DNA of 64,000 nucleotides from Verrucomicrobiia bacterium. GTDB lineage: Bacteria; Verrucomicrobiota; Verrucomicrobiia; Limisphaerales; JADLHS01. Shown here piece after piece: positions 1 through 9,193 of this stretch; within the stretch, counting starts at the first letter, position 1; each line of letters begins with the position of its first letter. Under the pieces are notes generated by a model, which had not been told where the DNA came from, did not search any database, and worked only from the letters and a program-made list of their open reading frames with translations. The DNA is taken from the NCBI GenBank assembly GCA_026125285.1, contig JAHCLO010000036.1, positions 1 through 64,000 on the forward strand, in the 5' to 3' direction. Position numbers and translations under genes: made by a program.

Positions 1-100
1 CAGGGAGCAAGGGTGAGGGAGAGTGGCACGGGCAATTCACATTCCAATTGCGCTGAACCACGGAACTCAGGGACCTCGTGCAGCTGATCCCTCCGCTGCT

Positions 101-1846
101 CTACTTCAACCAGGCCAAACCGTGCGCCGGCAACTCCACGACCTCGGTTCCAAACCGGACCTGCGCGGGTTGGTCGAGAAAACTGTAAACACACGCCTCT
201 CTGCCCACCAGGACCAGGCTGACTCCGGAAGGTGCGCCGAAGGTTACGCCCAGCGGTGACAACAAATCGGCGCGCAGCGAATCGGCCAGTGGTTGAGGGA
301 TTCGCGGCAAGCCAAGCGGCCTCGGCGCGAGCAACCATTCCCCGTGCTGGCCAAAGTCCTCCTCGGAGAAGGTCCGGACGTTGAGGACGAACACCTGTCC
401 TTTGCCGGCGGTGCGGCGGGTTAAAAATGGGACTGCCCGTCCGTCAAGCATCGCCATGACCGGCACAGCGTTACCGGCCGCCTTCAAGACCGCGGCCAAT
501 TCCACCGGCATCCCGGTCGCGACCGAATTGTCGCCCATGTGAAAATGATTCGCCGCCAACGCGGCTTGACCCGCAACCAGCTCCACACCGGCGAGTGTGA
601 GTGCTTTAGGCCCGAGCTTCTTCAGCAAGGCGGGCGTCAGGACCAGCGTGGCGCCATGTTTCAAGTGGCGTTGCATCTTATCGAGCAGCTTTGCATCCGC
701 CGCCGCCTGGACGGGAAGGAAGGCCACTCTGGCATCCTTCGGATATTCCGCCACCGGCAGAACCGGCAGACCAATCATCCCGAGATAATCCGCCAGGTAC
801 ATGTTCTCGCTGCTTTCACTCCCGGGCGGTTTGTAATACGCCAGGCCGCGCCGCTTCTTCCCGCGGATGCGGTTGGCCAGTTCCCGCAACTCCGGCAACC
901 GCTCGGCCAACAGGGCGTCACCCGGATGCGGCGCCATCAAATCGCCCAAGCGGAACAAGGTCAGTTCCTGCGCCCCGGCCAGAACGCTTTGGTAAGCCTG
1001 GTCCACGAAGTTCTGCGCGCTGCACTCGATGTGGTCGAACCAGGCCCCGCGCACTTTTTTCCCGGCAATCGCGGTGAGCCAGCGGTAGTTCATGTAACCC
1101 TCGGTCGGTTGTACGAACCCCATGCGCCGCGTCTGCGGATTGCGGACTTCGGTGCCGACCCAGATGGTGTCAAACGGGGCCGACATGCGGGGCGGGTCAT
1201 AACCAAAGAGATGAAAACGGTCGTACCACTGGGGATATTTGAGAATGAGTTTTGTCCGGCGACTGGCCGTCCGCGTCGGCTGCACGATCATCGGCTGAAT
1301 CAAGGCGACCAGGAGATCGCGGCGATACTCACCCCAGGAACGAGCGGCTCTGGCCTGCTCGGATTCGGGCGAAACGTCACCGGTACAGTAGAAATCGTCC
1401 ACGATGAGCTCGTCGAAGGCGGGCGCGTTTTCGGTGAAAAAGCCGGCCACGTCGGCGCGGGTCTTCGGACTCTCCCAGTTCAGCCAGTCCAGACCGCCGG
1501 TCTGGCGCACGCCGAATTTCGTCCCCGGCACCGTGGCGATGCCGCCGCTACATTCGATGCCCGTGGCGGCAAAGAAATCCCGGACCTCGCGCAACTGTTG
1601 GGGTGACACGTATTCATCTCCGCGCCGCCCCTCCAGAAACAGCCGCGACACCGTCAGGGGTTGCAGCACCGCGAGCACGCGCTCCCGGCCCGCGGGCGTG
1701 GTCAGGTGTTGTTGAATGTCGCCCGCGGTGCAATACACGCTGACCCGCAGCGGAGCCTTCGCCGCGAAGGCGGACAAACAGGTTGCCAGAACAATCAATG
1801 GCGCGATGCCAGGCCATCCCGGTCTCGCACAGGAATTCGCACTCAT
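101..1846 (-). CDS. secreted glycosidase-like protein of unknown specificity
   Basis: 581 aa. The start is the ATG at 1846, 13 nt after the stop of the upstream gene; a longer in-frame opening exists but runs through that gene. An N-terminal hydrophobic stretch (residues about 10-28, ending LSAFAAK) is a signal peptide. Residues about 35-330 look like a TIM barrel of the glycoside-hydrolase kind, with an acidic strand end (ELIVDDFYCTGD) and WFDHIE further on. Residues about 370-500 resemble the glutamine-amidotransferase-like domain that follows the barrel in GH42-type enzymes, and a short beta domain closes the protein. I do not recognise a named family. It is the last gene seen in the long operon; what lies downstream is outside the window. 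Confidence 0.6.
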   Translation of the reverse strand: MSANSCARPGWPGIAPLIVLATCLSAFAAKAPLRVSVYCTAGDIQQHLTTPAGRERVLAVLQPLTVSRLFLEGRRGDEYVSPQQLREVRDFFAATGIECSGGIATVPGTKFGVRQTGGLDWLNWESPKTRADVAGFFTENAPAFDELIVDDFYCTGDVSPESEQARAARSWGEYRRDLLVALIQPMIVQPTRTASRRTKLILKYPQWYDRFHLFGYDPPRMSAPFDTIWVGTEVRNPQTRRMGFVQPTEGYMNYRWLTAIAGKKVRGAWFDHIECSAQNFVDQAYQSVLAGAQELTLFRLGDLMAPHPGDALLAERLPELRELANRIRGKKRRGLAYYKPPGSESSENMYLADYLGMIGLPVLPVAEYPKDARVAFLPVQAAADAKLLDKMQRHLKHGATLVLTPALLKKLGPKALTLAGVELVAGQAALAANHFHMGDNSVATGMPVELAAVLKAAGNAVPVMAMLDGRAVPFLTRRTAGKGQVFVLNVRTFSEEDFGQHGEWLLAPRPLGLPRIPQPLADSLRADLLSPLGVTFGAPSGVSLVLVGREACVYSFLDQPAQVRFGTEVVELPAHGLAWLK

Positions 1847-1859
1847 TGGTCCCACTCCG

Positions 1860-4766
1860 TCAGCGCGCGGCCCGCAATTTCGGCGCGAAGCCCACGGAGG
1901 TTTGAATGGCGTGAGTGCAGGAGCAACCGGCGCTGCTCTCCGGTGCGAGCAACATCCCGCCGGCGGGAATAAGCCCCAGCCAGCAGCCGCCGCGAATGCC
2001 CTCAAATTGCGACCGCTGGTCAGTTTCCAGATCCCACATGCCATGGAAGTGGTGACGAAAAAACAGCGCGTTGCCACTGGCCGACATGGTGCCGCAGCCG
2101 CGCCGTTCGGGCAGATCGGTGCGCAGCGTCTTGCCGGTCTTAAGGTCGAACGCGCGTTGATCCGAGTAAAACACGCCATTGAGCACCACCGGATGCTGCA
2201 GGTGACCGCTGTGATGACCTTTGTCTTCTTTGTGACTTTCCGACCACAACAGTTGATTGCCCACGTGAACCGGCTGTGACTCGTCCGCATACGGCGACCG
2301 AACCCGGGCGTTGAAAGCGTAGGTGTGGAAATGTTTGTTCTTGTCGGTGCCGGTGACGACCAGCGTGTTCTGGCTGTAAACCAGATACGTCATAAATTGC
2401 AGCTTGGAGAAATCCTGCGCCTGTTCCCACAGGGGCGTGCCGCTCCGCAAATCCAGCGCCACCAGATGCGTATCGGTCAACACATCGGGCGACAACCGGC
2501 CACCGGGGGCATTGACCGCATCGGGGTTGCGGCTTTCAATGAAGAAGATCATGCCATCACCGATGGTGATGGTGGAATTGAGAATCGCGCCACGCCGGTA
2601 TGACCAGCGATGCGTGCCGCTCTTCAGGTCAGTACCGAAAAGCGTTTCGCTGACCACGCGGCTGACCTGATCCGGATGGTAATCCTCGAACCATTCGCCG
2701 TCATCCCCCTGATAGCGGGCTTCCTGTTTGACGCGGCTGCCGATGAGGTGTTGCTCCACCACTGCGACATATCCCCAATCGAACTTCGCCCCGTCAGCTT
2801 CTGGCGGAACGGAATGGCGACGGCGGCGCTCACCGGTTTGGCCGTCGAACTCCAGGCAATACTGATTGTGGGCAATGTAGAGCGTGGTGTCGTCCGCGGC
2901 GGCGTTGCTGCAATCGCGCGGCAGGTTGGCGCGCCGCACCTCGGGGGCAATCACCGACCACAATACGCTGCCATTGTAGGCATCCAGACCGAACAGGATC
3001 CGGTCGCCTTGGATATACAACCGGCCATTGACACTCAGGGGCGCCGGGTTGCGTGGGCCGCGATCCGGCATGGGCCGCGGGCCGGGATCGCCCCACCACG
3101 CGACTTCCAGGTCGCCCCGCACGTGCTCGTCGAGGCTGGTGGAGCTGTTATCGGTGCTGCCGTATTGATGACTCCACTCTCCCGCACCCGGCAAGCGACC
3201 CCGTTCGTAACGCAGCCACCAACTGCCGGCGGTTTCGCGCCGCGCCGCCAGCAATTCACCCGAGGCCAGCCACTGATTCCACGCTTCCACCTTGGGCGCC
3301 GCTCCGTCCGGCGCGGGTGCGCCCAGCAGCGCGACCCCGCCCGCCGGACGCAAAAGGCGGTACACCTCGGCCGCCGGCCAGCGCGGTGGTTCGCCGGAAT
3401 GGAGTGATGATTCGGAAACAACGAGGTTCGCCATGAACGTGCCGTAAGGCAGTTCGTTGCCGGTCAGATGTTGCACGCTGGCGCGGACGCCATACACCCC
3501 GGCCGCGGACAACAACTTCCGGGCATCGGCCACGCGCTGCGCGTCCGCTTCCACAATCACCAGTTTCAAATCGCTTTGTCGCACCAGTTCCAACGCCACG
3601 CGGCCATCCTGAAGGCCGAGCACCACCCCCCAGCCTTGCCTCACGCCGCTACGCTCCAGCAGTTCACGGGCAAGCGCCGCCTCCCGGTCGCGCCCGGTCA
3701 TCACTTGAGCTGCGACCGGCGGCACGGGTGCCGGTTGGTAATGAAATGAGGTATCAAAGAGATAGCGCCGCGTCGCGTGTTCACGTCCGTCTCGATCCGG
3801 TGCCCGCAGGCGAAAGCGGTATTCGGTGTCGCGTTTCAATTCCGTCAGGCGGACCTCGTGCCGCCGCGCCGGAGCGTTATCCCCCAACGAGGTGGTCTTT
3901 CCTGACGGATCGAACAATTCCAGCCGGGTGGGGATATCCGTATCGGTTTCCCAGGTCACCAACGCCGTGGTGCGATCCAACCAATCAATGAACGGGCCAT
4001 AAGGCAACGCGAGCCGCAGTGGCTCGGGTGCCGGTGCGGGAAACTCCGCCGCCCGCTGGCGATACCGGGTTGCGACCTCCTCGGACGAGAGGGCGCGTTG
4101 AAAGACCCGGATTGATTCCAGCGCGCCTTTCATGCGGTAGAATTCGTTGTCATCCTGATAGGCGCCCACCACAACCGGCGCGGAAGGCGGATACCACACC
4201 GGACCGGATTGGACCGAACTCTCACCGGCGAGCCGGCCATTGACGAAGATGCGTTGCTGCTTGCCATCATAAGTGCCCACCACATGATGCCAGTGCCCGG
4301 TGGCGAAGGCGGTGTCCGCCGCAAGGTAGGTCAATCGGCCCGCGGCTTCCGTCGCGATCCCCAGGCAGAAGCGATCTTCACGATAGCCCAGCAACAGTCC
4401 GCGCTCGAAATCGCCGTTGTCCTGCAAGGCGCTGAAAATACCGCCCCATTCCTGAGTGCGATCCACACGCACCCAGGCCTCCACCGTCAGGTCTTGTTTG
4501 GGCAGCAACGCTTTCTCAATGCTTTCGGCGACCAACAACCGTTCGTCACGCGCGGGGAGTTCAATGCGAGCCGGCGACGGTTCATTCGCAAACCGGTAAC
4601 TGCCCGAGGGCGTGATGTTGAGTCCGCCGTGCCACGCCTTGATCGAAGCACCTTGCTGCCGGTCGGAACTGAAAGACCACCAACTGATCAAACCCGCCTC
4701 CTGGGCGAACGCAGATGTCGTTGCGCCGACGGCTGCCGCCGTAAGAATGAAACGAAGCCGCTTCAT
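1860..4766 (-). CDS. secreted LamG / methyltransferase-like / PQQ-propeller protein
   Basis: 968 aa with a signal peptide (residues 1-21, ending TTSAFA). Domains in order: a LamG/concanavalin-type domain (about 30-235, with LTVEAWVRVD and HWHHVVGTYDGK); a fibronectin-III or phosphatase-N-like beta domain (about 245-350); a Rossmann segment resembling a class-I SAM methyltransferase (about 365-520, with LVIVEADAQRV and RLLRPAGGVALLG); then PQQ-like beta-propeller repeats (about 560-950, for example LFGLDAYNGSVLWS). Its start overlaps the stop of the next propeller gene upstream by 4 nt (ATGA), so the two are probably translationally coupled. A periplasmic or surface location is inferred. The methyltransferase-like part may be only structural, since SAM would not normally be available outside the cytoplasm. 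Confidence 0.75.
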   Translation of the reverse strand: MKRLRFILTAAAVGATTSAFAQEAGLISWWSFSSDRQQGASIKAWHGGLNITPSGSYRFANEPSPARIELPARDERLLVAESIEKALLPKQDLTVEAWVRVDRTQEWGGIFSALQDNGDFERGLLLGYREDRFCLGIATEAAGRLTYLAADTAFATGHWHHVVGTYDGKQQRIFVNGRLAGESSVQSGPVWYPPSAPVVVGAYQDDNEFYRMKGALESIRVFQRALSSEEVATRYRQRAAEFPAPAPEPLRLALPYGPFIDWLDRTTALVTWETDTDIPTRLELFDPSGKTTSLGDNAPARRHEVRLTELKRDTEYRFRLRAPDRDGREHATRRYLFDTSFHYQPAPVPPVAAQVMTGRDREAALARELLERSGVRQGWGVVLGLQDGRVALELVRQSDLKLVIVEADAQRVADARKLLSAAGVYGVRASVQHLTGNELPYGTFMANLVVSESSLHSGEPPRWPAAEVYRLLRPAGGVALLGAPAPDGAAPKVEAWNQWLASGELLAARRETAGSWWLRYERGRLPGAGEWSHQYGSTDNSSTSLDEHVRGDLEVAWWGDPGPRPMPDRGPRNPAPLSVNGRLYIQGDRILFGLDAYNGSVLWSVIAPEVRRANLPRDCSNAAADDTTLYIAHNQYCLEFDGQTGERRRRHSVPPEADGAKFDWGYVAVVEQHLIGSRVKQEARYQGDDGEWFEDYHPDQVSRVVSETLFGTDLKSGTHRWSYRRGAILNSTITIGDGMIFFIESRNPDAVNAPGGRLSPDVLTDTHLVALDLRSGTPLWEQAQDFSKLQFMTYLVYSQNTLVVTGTDKNKHFHTYAFNARVRSPYADESQPVHVGNQLLWSESHKEDKGHHSGHLQHPVVLNGVFYSDQRAFDLKTGKTLRTDLPERRGCGTMSASGNALFFRHHFHGMWDLETDQRSQFEGIRGGCWLGLIPAGGMLLAPESSAGCSCTHAIQTSVGFAPKLRAAR

Positions 4767-6190
4767 CGCCGCACCTCCTTTCCACTCCGCGCCGGCGCAA
4801 GTGCCGCGTGAGCCTCCGGCGCCCGCAGGCAGTGAATGACGCCTTCATCCGTGCTGACCAGCAACAGGCCGTCGGCCGCCGCCAGACCGTAGGCGCCACC
4901 GCTGACTTTGTGTTGCCAGCGCAACGTGCCGCGCTCGGTGTGAAAGCCGGCAATTTCTCCGTCGCCCCCGAGCACCAGCGTGTCGCCGGCCAGCGCCAGG
5001 CTCAACGGCCAGCGGCTTTCGTTGCGCCACAGCACGCAGTTGTTCATGCCTTCGGTGGTGGCGTCAATCTTGCGTCCCAAGTCTGCGAGTTGATCCTTGA
5101 TCTTTTGCTGCTCCGCTGCCGTGCCGGTTTTCTTGCCCAACTCGCGCAACTCCTTCGCCAGTTGACCCTGCCGGGCCGACAACGCTTTCTGTTCGCGGGC
5201 CAGCTCGAGGTAGCGCGTCCGGTCCAGCACGGATATCTCCGTGTCGGAGTGCAGATACGAGCGCCCGGCCACGACGATCATGTGATTGCCTTGAAACGTG
5301 GCGAGTTGGTCCTTGCGCCCTTCCTCAACGGCCCCGAGTTGACCGGTCTTGCCCGGGCCAAACACCAACATGCCCTCGTTCAACAAGGCGTAAGTGCCGC
5401 CGGCACCTTCGACCACATGCAACCGCTTGCCATCCGCGATGTCGCAGACAATCGGATTATTCCGGCCCGAGGGCACATAAAGCCGCGTGGCCGAAGCGAG
5501 CAGATAACCCTGCGCGGGAAGATCGTTTTGCACCTGCCGCCACCTGACCGCGCCCGTGGCGGCATCGAGCGCGACCAAATGCACGCCCTCCGACGGAAAC
5601 ATGCCGGCAGTCGTATAAACCAACCCGTTCTGCACCACCACCGAGGTCCGAATGGGCCAGTTGGAAATCACGCGGCCATTGCCCGGAATACGGCGATCCG
5701 TCTCCACGGCCCGCTGTTGCCACACAACCTTTCCGGAAGAAGCCTCCAGACAATATACCCGGCCATCATCTGAGCCGAAGTAGGCGCGGCCATTCACAAT
5801 CGTGGGCGCGAATCGCACTGGGCCCTCCGTGAAAAACGTCCACAGCTCCCGCCCCGACTTCGCGTCAAGGCAATAGACTTGATCATCCGCGGAAGAACCA
5901 AAATAGACCCGCCCGGACGCGATCACGGCGTGAAAGACGCGATCGAAGGTCTGGCGGGCTTTCAGGTCGTAAACCTTGTTCCAGCCATCCCATTTCGCCT
6001 CGCCCTGCCACGCCGGTTGCGGAGGCTGCGCGGAGCGCCAGGTCCAGGCCTCAGTCAGGTTGCGCGGCAACGGGTCGGGCGATACCCCGGTTCGCGCATA
6101 GTCGTTTCGATACGTCGGCCAGTCGGCGGCCATAGCGGTGGCCAGCGACGAGGTGGCCAACATCACCAGCAGTCTTGTGGTTGTTATCAT
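4763..6190 (-). CDS. secreted PQQ-like beta-propeller protein
   Basis: 475 aa with a signal peptide (SSLATAMAADW near residue 20). Repeated blade motifs of the PQQ-binding-like type are visible (VYCLDAKSGRELWTF, VYCLEASSGKVVWQQ, LVALDAATGAVRWRQ). Residues about 320-385 form a charged, Leu/Lys-rich insertion likely to be a coiled coil (LAREQKALSARQGQLAKEL). The stop overlaps the start of the LamG/propeller gene, and its own ATG overlaps the stop of the ATPase gene, each by 4 nt. Whether it binds PQQ is unknown: such propellers are often only scaffolds. With the upstream FtsX/LolD exporter it may form an envelope module. Confidence 0.8.
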   Translation of the reverse strand: MITTTRLLVMLATSSLATAMAADWPTYRNDYARTGVSPDPLPRNLTEAWTWRSAQPPQPAWQGEAKWDGWNKVYDLKARQTFDRVFHAVIASGRVYFGSSADDQVYCLDAKSGRELWTFFTEGPVRFAPTIVNGRAYFGSDDGRVYCLEASSGKVVWQQRAVETDRRIPGNGRVISNWPIRTSVVVQNGLVYTTAGMFPSEGVHLVALDAATGAVRWRQVQNDLPAQGYLLASATRLYVPSGRNNPIVCDIADGKRLHVVEGAGGTYALLNEGMLVFGPGKTGQLGAVEEGRKDQLATFQGNHMIVVAGRSYLHSDTEISVLDRTRYLELAREQKALSARQGQLAKELRELGKKTGTAAEQQKIKDQLADLGRKIDATTEGMNNCVLWRNESRWPLSLALAGDTLVLGGDGEIAGFHTERGTLRWQHKVSGGAYGLAAADGLLLVSTDEGVIHCLRAPEAHAALAPARSGKEVRR

Positions 6191-6900
6191 AGTGAAGGAA
6201 TGGGTTGATCGGCGTTGACAGGCGTATTCACCGGGCGATCAGCCTCAACCAATCGTCCGGCAACAAGGTTCAAAGTGCGGGTGGTGTACGGCGCGGCATC
6301 ATTGCCGTGCGTTACCACGACCACAGTACCGCCCGCCTGCTGATAGGCGGCCAGATGGCGGAAGACTTCGGCGGCGTTCGCCGGATCGAGATTGCCCGTG
6401 GGTTCGTCCGCCAGGATCAAAGCGGGTTGCTTGACGAGGGCCCGCGCCAGAGCGGTGCGCTGCCGTTCACCCGCGCTTAATGTGCCCGGACGCGCCGCCG
6501 CGCGTTCGCGCAAACCAAGTTGACGGAGCAAGGTTTCGACGCGCGCCGCGGCCGCCCCAACGTCACTGCCCGTGGGTAACCCGGCCAGGATGTTCTCGCG
6601 CACCGTCAAATAGGGAACCAGGTGAAACAACTGAAACACAAACCCGATGCGCTCGGCGCGGAGACGGTTGCGTTGCGGCGCGGACAGCGCGTAGAGATCG
6701 CGCCCCTCGAAACTCACGCGACCGGCGCTGGGCCGTTGCATGCCGCCCAACGCGAGCAATAACGTCGTCTTGCCACAGCCGGAGGGCCCTTTGATGGCCA
6801 CGAACTCCCCGCGCGCGATGCTCACGCTCACGCCCGCCAGCGCCCTGACTGCGCCCGTTGCCGCGGGAAAACACCGTTCCACTTGTTCGCAAACAATCAT
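6187..6900 (-). CDS. LolD/MacB-type ABC transporter ATPase
   Basis: 237 aa. Walker A is GPSGCGKTT, the signature is LSAGERQRTALARAL, Walker B is LILADEPTGNLD, and the switch His is in VVVTHG; the TGNLD form is typical of the LolD/MacB/FtsE class that pairs with FtsX-type permeases. I chose the ATG at 6900, two bases after the FtsX stop; a TTG two codons earlier is also possible. Together with the next gene upstream it forms an FtsX-type ABC system that drives envelope processes rather than import. Confidence 0.9.
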   Translation of the reverse strand: MIVCEQVERCFPAATGAVRALAGVSVSIARGEFVAIKGPSGCGKTTLLLALGGMQRPSAGRVSFEGRDLYALSAPQRNRLRAERIGFVFQLFHLVPYLTVRENILAGLPTGSDVGAAAARVETLLRQLGLRERAAARPGTLSAGERQRTALARALVKQPALILADEPTGNLDPANAAEVFRHLAAYQQAGGTVVVVTHGNDAAPYTTRTLNLVAGRLVEADRPVNTPVNADQPIPSL

Positions 6901-6902
6901 CG

Positions 6903-8054
6903 TCAATCGGCTCGCAAAGTCTCCGCCGGTTCCTGCGCCACCGCCGCCATCGTGGGCAGCAGGCTGGCCAGCGCCGCAAACGCCGGAGTCAACGCCAATG
7001 CCCAGAAGAGGAGGATTGGTTCCGGCCGAAGGCTTTTCGCGGTCACCTTAAAAATTTCCGGCCCGGCGCTCAGGGCAATCCACATGCCCAAGGCGTAACC
7101 GGCCAAGGCTCCGACCGCGCCGAGCACCAGTGCCTTGCCCAACAACAGTCCGGCGATCCGCGCCGAGCCATGTCCCAGTGCCCGCCAAAGGCCGATCTCC
7201 GCCCGCCGTTCACGGACATTCAGCCAGGCCAGCAACGCCAGCCAGCCCGCGCCGACCACGAGCACCAACGGCACTGCAAACTGCGCGTAACGTTCCGCCA
7301 TCTGCCGCTGCCGCGCCCGGGCGTCAGCCAGCACGGTCAGTTGCATCACGCGCGCTTCGGGAACAATCTTCTCGACCACCGCGCGCAACTGGGCCAGCGG
7401 ATCCTCGTCCGCCGTCAGGCACAAACAGTCAATGGCCTTGATCTCATTGATACGACCGGGCAAGCCGAGCACCGCTTGCACGTCGGCGAGTGCGCCATAA
7501 ATCCGCACGTCCTCGTCCGTGCCGCTTTCCCCGAGAATTCGTTCGACGGTAAACTCCCGATCCGACAAGCGGATGGTTTCGCCGCGCCTGGCCTCCAGGC
7601 GCGTGGCAATCGCGCGCCCCAGAATGACCTGCCCGGGTTTCAAGCGATAGCCCATCGGTTGTTTGCCTTCGTTCGGGTCCACAATGGTTTCGCCCAAACC
7701 AGTGAGCAGCGCGGGTCGTCCTGCCACGTCGAGCCGTCCTTCGAGGGCCGGCGTGAGATGGTTGAAACTCAGAAACACCCCATGACTGGCAGCCAGTCGC
7801 CGCACCGCTTCCTCGGGCATGGTCTGATCCGAAAAACCATGCGTCCAGAAGTGGTCCATGTCGGTCGCGCGCGGAATGATGCGCAAATTGAAACCCAGAT
7901 CACGCATGACCCGCCGGGTTTCGCGTTCGGCGGCGGCGGTCGTCATCTTGACCGCGACCAGGAGCGCGACCGCGATGACCAATCCCAGCGTCACCAGCAA
8001 AGCGTTCGCCCAGTGATGGCGCAACTCGCGGAGAATGAGGTCCGCCAGGCTCAT
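6903..8054 (-). CDS. FtsX-family ABC permease
   Basis: 383 aa, starting at the ATG that overlaps the previous stop by 4 nt. It shows the classical MacB/LolC layout: one N-terminal TM (ANALLVTLGLVIAVALLVAV), a periplasmic domain of about 220 residues, then three C-terminal TMs (LVLVVGAGWLALLAWL, GAVGALAGYALGMWI, ILLFWALALTPAFAALASLL). It pairs with the LolD-type ATPase immediately downstream. Substrate unknown. The upstream protein (8051-9193) has an extracytoplasmic domain and may be its periplasmic partner. Confidence 0.88.
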   Translation of the reverse strand: MSLADLILRELRHHWANALLVTLGLVIAVALLVAVKMTTAAAERETRRVMRDLGFNLRIIPRATDMDHFWTHGFSDQTMPEEAVRRLAASHGVFLSFNHLTPALEGRLDVAGRPALLTGLGETIVDPNEGKQPMGYRLKPGQVILGRAIATRLEARRGETIRLSDREFTVERILGESGTDEDVRIYGALADVQAVLGLPGRINEIKAIDCLCLTADEDPLAQLRAVVEKIVPEARVMQLTVLADARARQRQMAERYAQFAVPLVLVVGAGWLALLAWLNVRERRAEIGLWRALGHGSARIAGLLLGKALVLGAVGALAGYALGMWIALSAGPEIFKVTAKSLRPEPILLFWALALTPAFAALASLLPTMAAVAQEPAETLRAD

Positions 8055-9193
8055 CCCTGTTCCCTCCGGATTTTGTACCACCAGCCAATCGCCACCACCA
8101 CCAATACCGCGGCGCCGGCCACCAGAAGCACCCACAACATGCGGCTGGAAGTATCCAGGGCAACAACAGTCGTCGCCCCACTGGGCGTGGGCGACGTCGC
8201 AACGGCGGGCGCAGGTTCATCGGACATCGGAGAGTCGGTCGCGATCTCTTCCACCGATACTTCCGAGTATCCAATCCCCGGTGCCACGCCCGGCAGTTTG
8301 CGCACCTGCCCCGCAGTTGGTCCGCGCAGAACGATGCGACTGACTTCCGCGCGCACCATCGGATTCTCCGGGTCAAACCCAAGCCGCTGCACGGCCAGAC
8401 GCTGGCGATCCGCGTCCCACCGCGCCGGCAGCAGCGGCCCTTTCATCCACTCACGATCCAATTCACATTCGCAATCCTGGCCGATGATGACGAGTCGCTC
8501 CTGTAAAACGGTCTGGGTAATCAGCGGTCCCTCCAACGGGCTGCCAATGCGCCGGCCGCGACCAAACACCACTGCCACCCGCGGTTCATTTGCCGGCTCG
8601 GGAGCAAAGCCCAATCCCCACAACGTCACACGCTCGCGAGCCGCCGTGTCCGCTGTCACGCGAATCAGCTTCGGCGGCGTGTCCACCGGCTTGGGCATGG
8701 AAGGCAGCAACCGGGTCACGGCGCGAATCGCCGCCTCACTGGCCGACCGCACGCGCGCCACCTCCGCTGCGGGACCGCCTTCAATCAGAATCACGACGGC
8801 GAACGCGTTAAGCGCTGCTTCATGAATCTCCGCGCGTAGCGGCGACAGCGCCACCGATTCAATCAGCGCCGTGGCGGCCGGCACCTCCATCGGCAATTCA
8901 TCACCTTGCGCTATCAGCAACTTGCGGCCATCTGCCGCCACTAGCGTCAGCGTCGGCACCGCCATTGTGGTCTCTTCACGCGCGCTAAAAACAATGTTTG
9001 CATCCAGGAGACTCGCGGCGGCGATGCGGCGATAAACGTCGCCGCGCGCCCCAAGGTCATTGCCCGCCAGCACCAATTGGTAGGGTTCGTCGCCGAGGTC
9101 CACAAACCCGGTATCGCGCACCGAATAACGGCACGCCCACGCCACGCTGAGGAGCGTAAGAAACACGAAGAGGATGACGGCTCGTTGTTTCAC
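8051..9193 (-). CDS. two-TM envelope protein, unknown function
   Basis: 380 aa from the GTG at 9193, which overlaps the stop of the ThiF-like gene by 4 nt, matching the spacing style of this operon; an ATG upstream would lie inside that gene. It has an N-terminal TM or signal segment (AVILFVFLTLLSVAWAC; the Cys could be a lipobox), about 310 extracytoplasmic residues with no family I recognise, a Pro/Ala/Thr linker, and a C-terminal TM (MLWVLLVAGAAVLVVVAIGWW). Position between the Mo/W-type genes and FtsX suggests an accessory envelope protein. Confidence 0.7.
   Translation of the reverse strand: MKQRAVILFVFLTLLSVAWACRYSVRDTGFVDLGDEPYQLVLAGNDLGARGDVYRRIAAASLLDANIVFSAREETTMAVPTLTLVAADGRKLLIAQGDELPMEVPAATALIESVALSPLRAEIHEAALNAFAVVILIEGGPAAEVARVRSASEAAIRAVTRLLPSMPKPVDTPPKLIRVTADTAARERVTLWGLGFAPEPANEPRVAVVFGRGRRIGSPLEGPLITQTVLQERLVIIGQDCECELDREWMKGPLLPARWDADRQRLAVQRLGFDPENPMVRAEVSRIVLRGPTAGQVRKLPGVAPGIGYSEVSVEEIATDSPMSDEPAPAVATSPTPSGATTVVALDTSSRMLWVLLVAGAAVLVVVAIGWWYKIRREQG

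Noticed and set aside
6858-8825. Long open frame on the plus strand (about 650 codons)
   Set aside because: It lies opposite the FtsX and two-TM protein genes, has no family features and is rich in Arg/His/Gln as expected of a frame antisense to GC-rich coding DNA.
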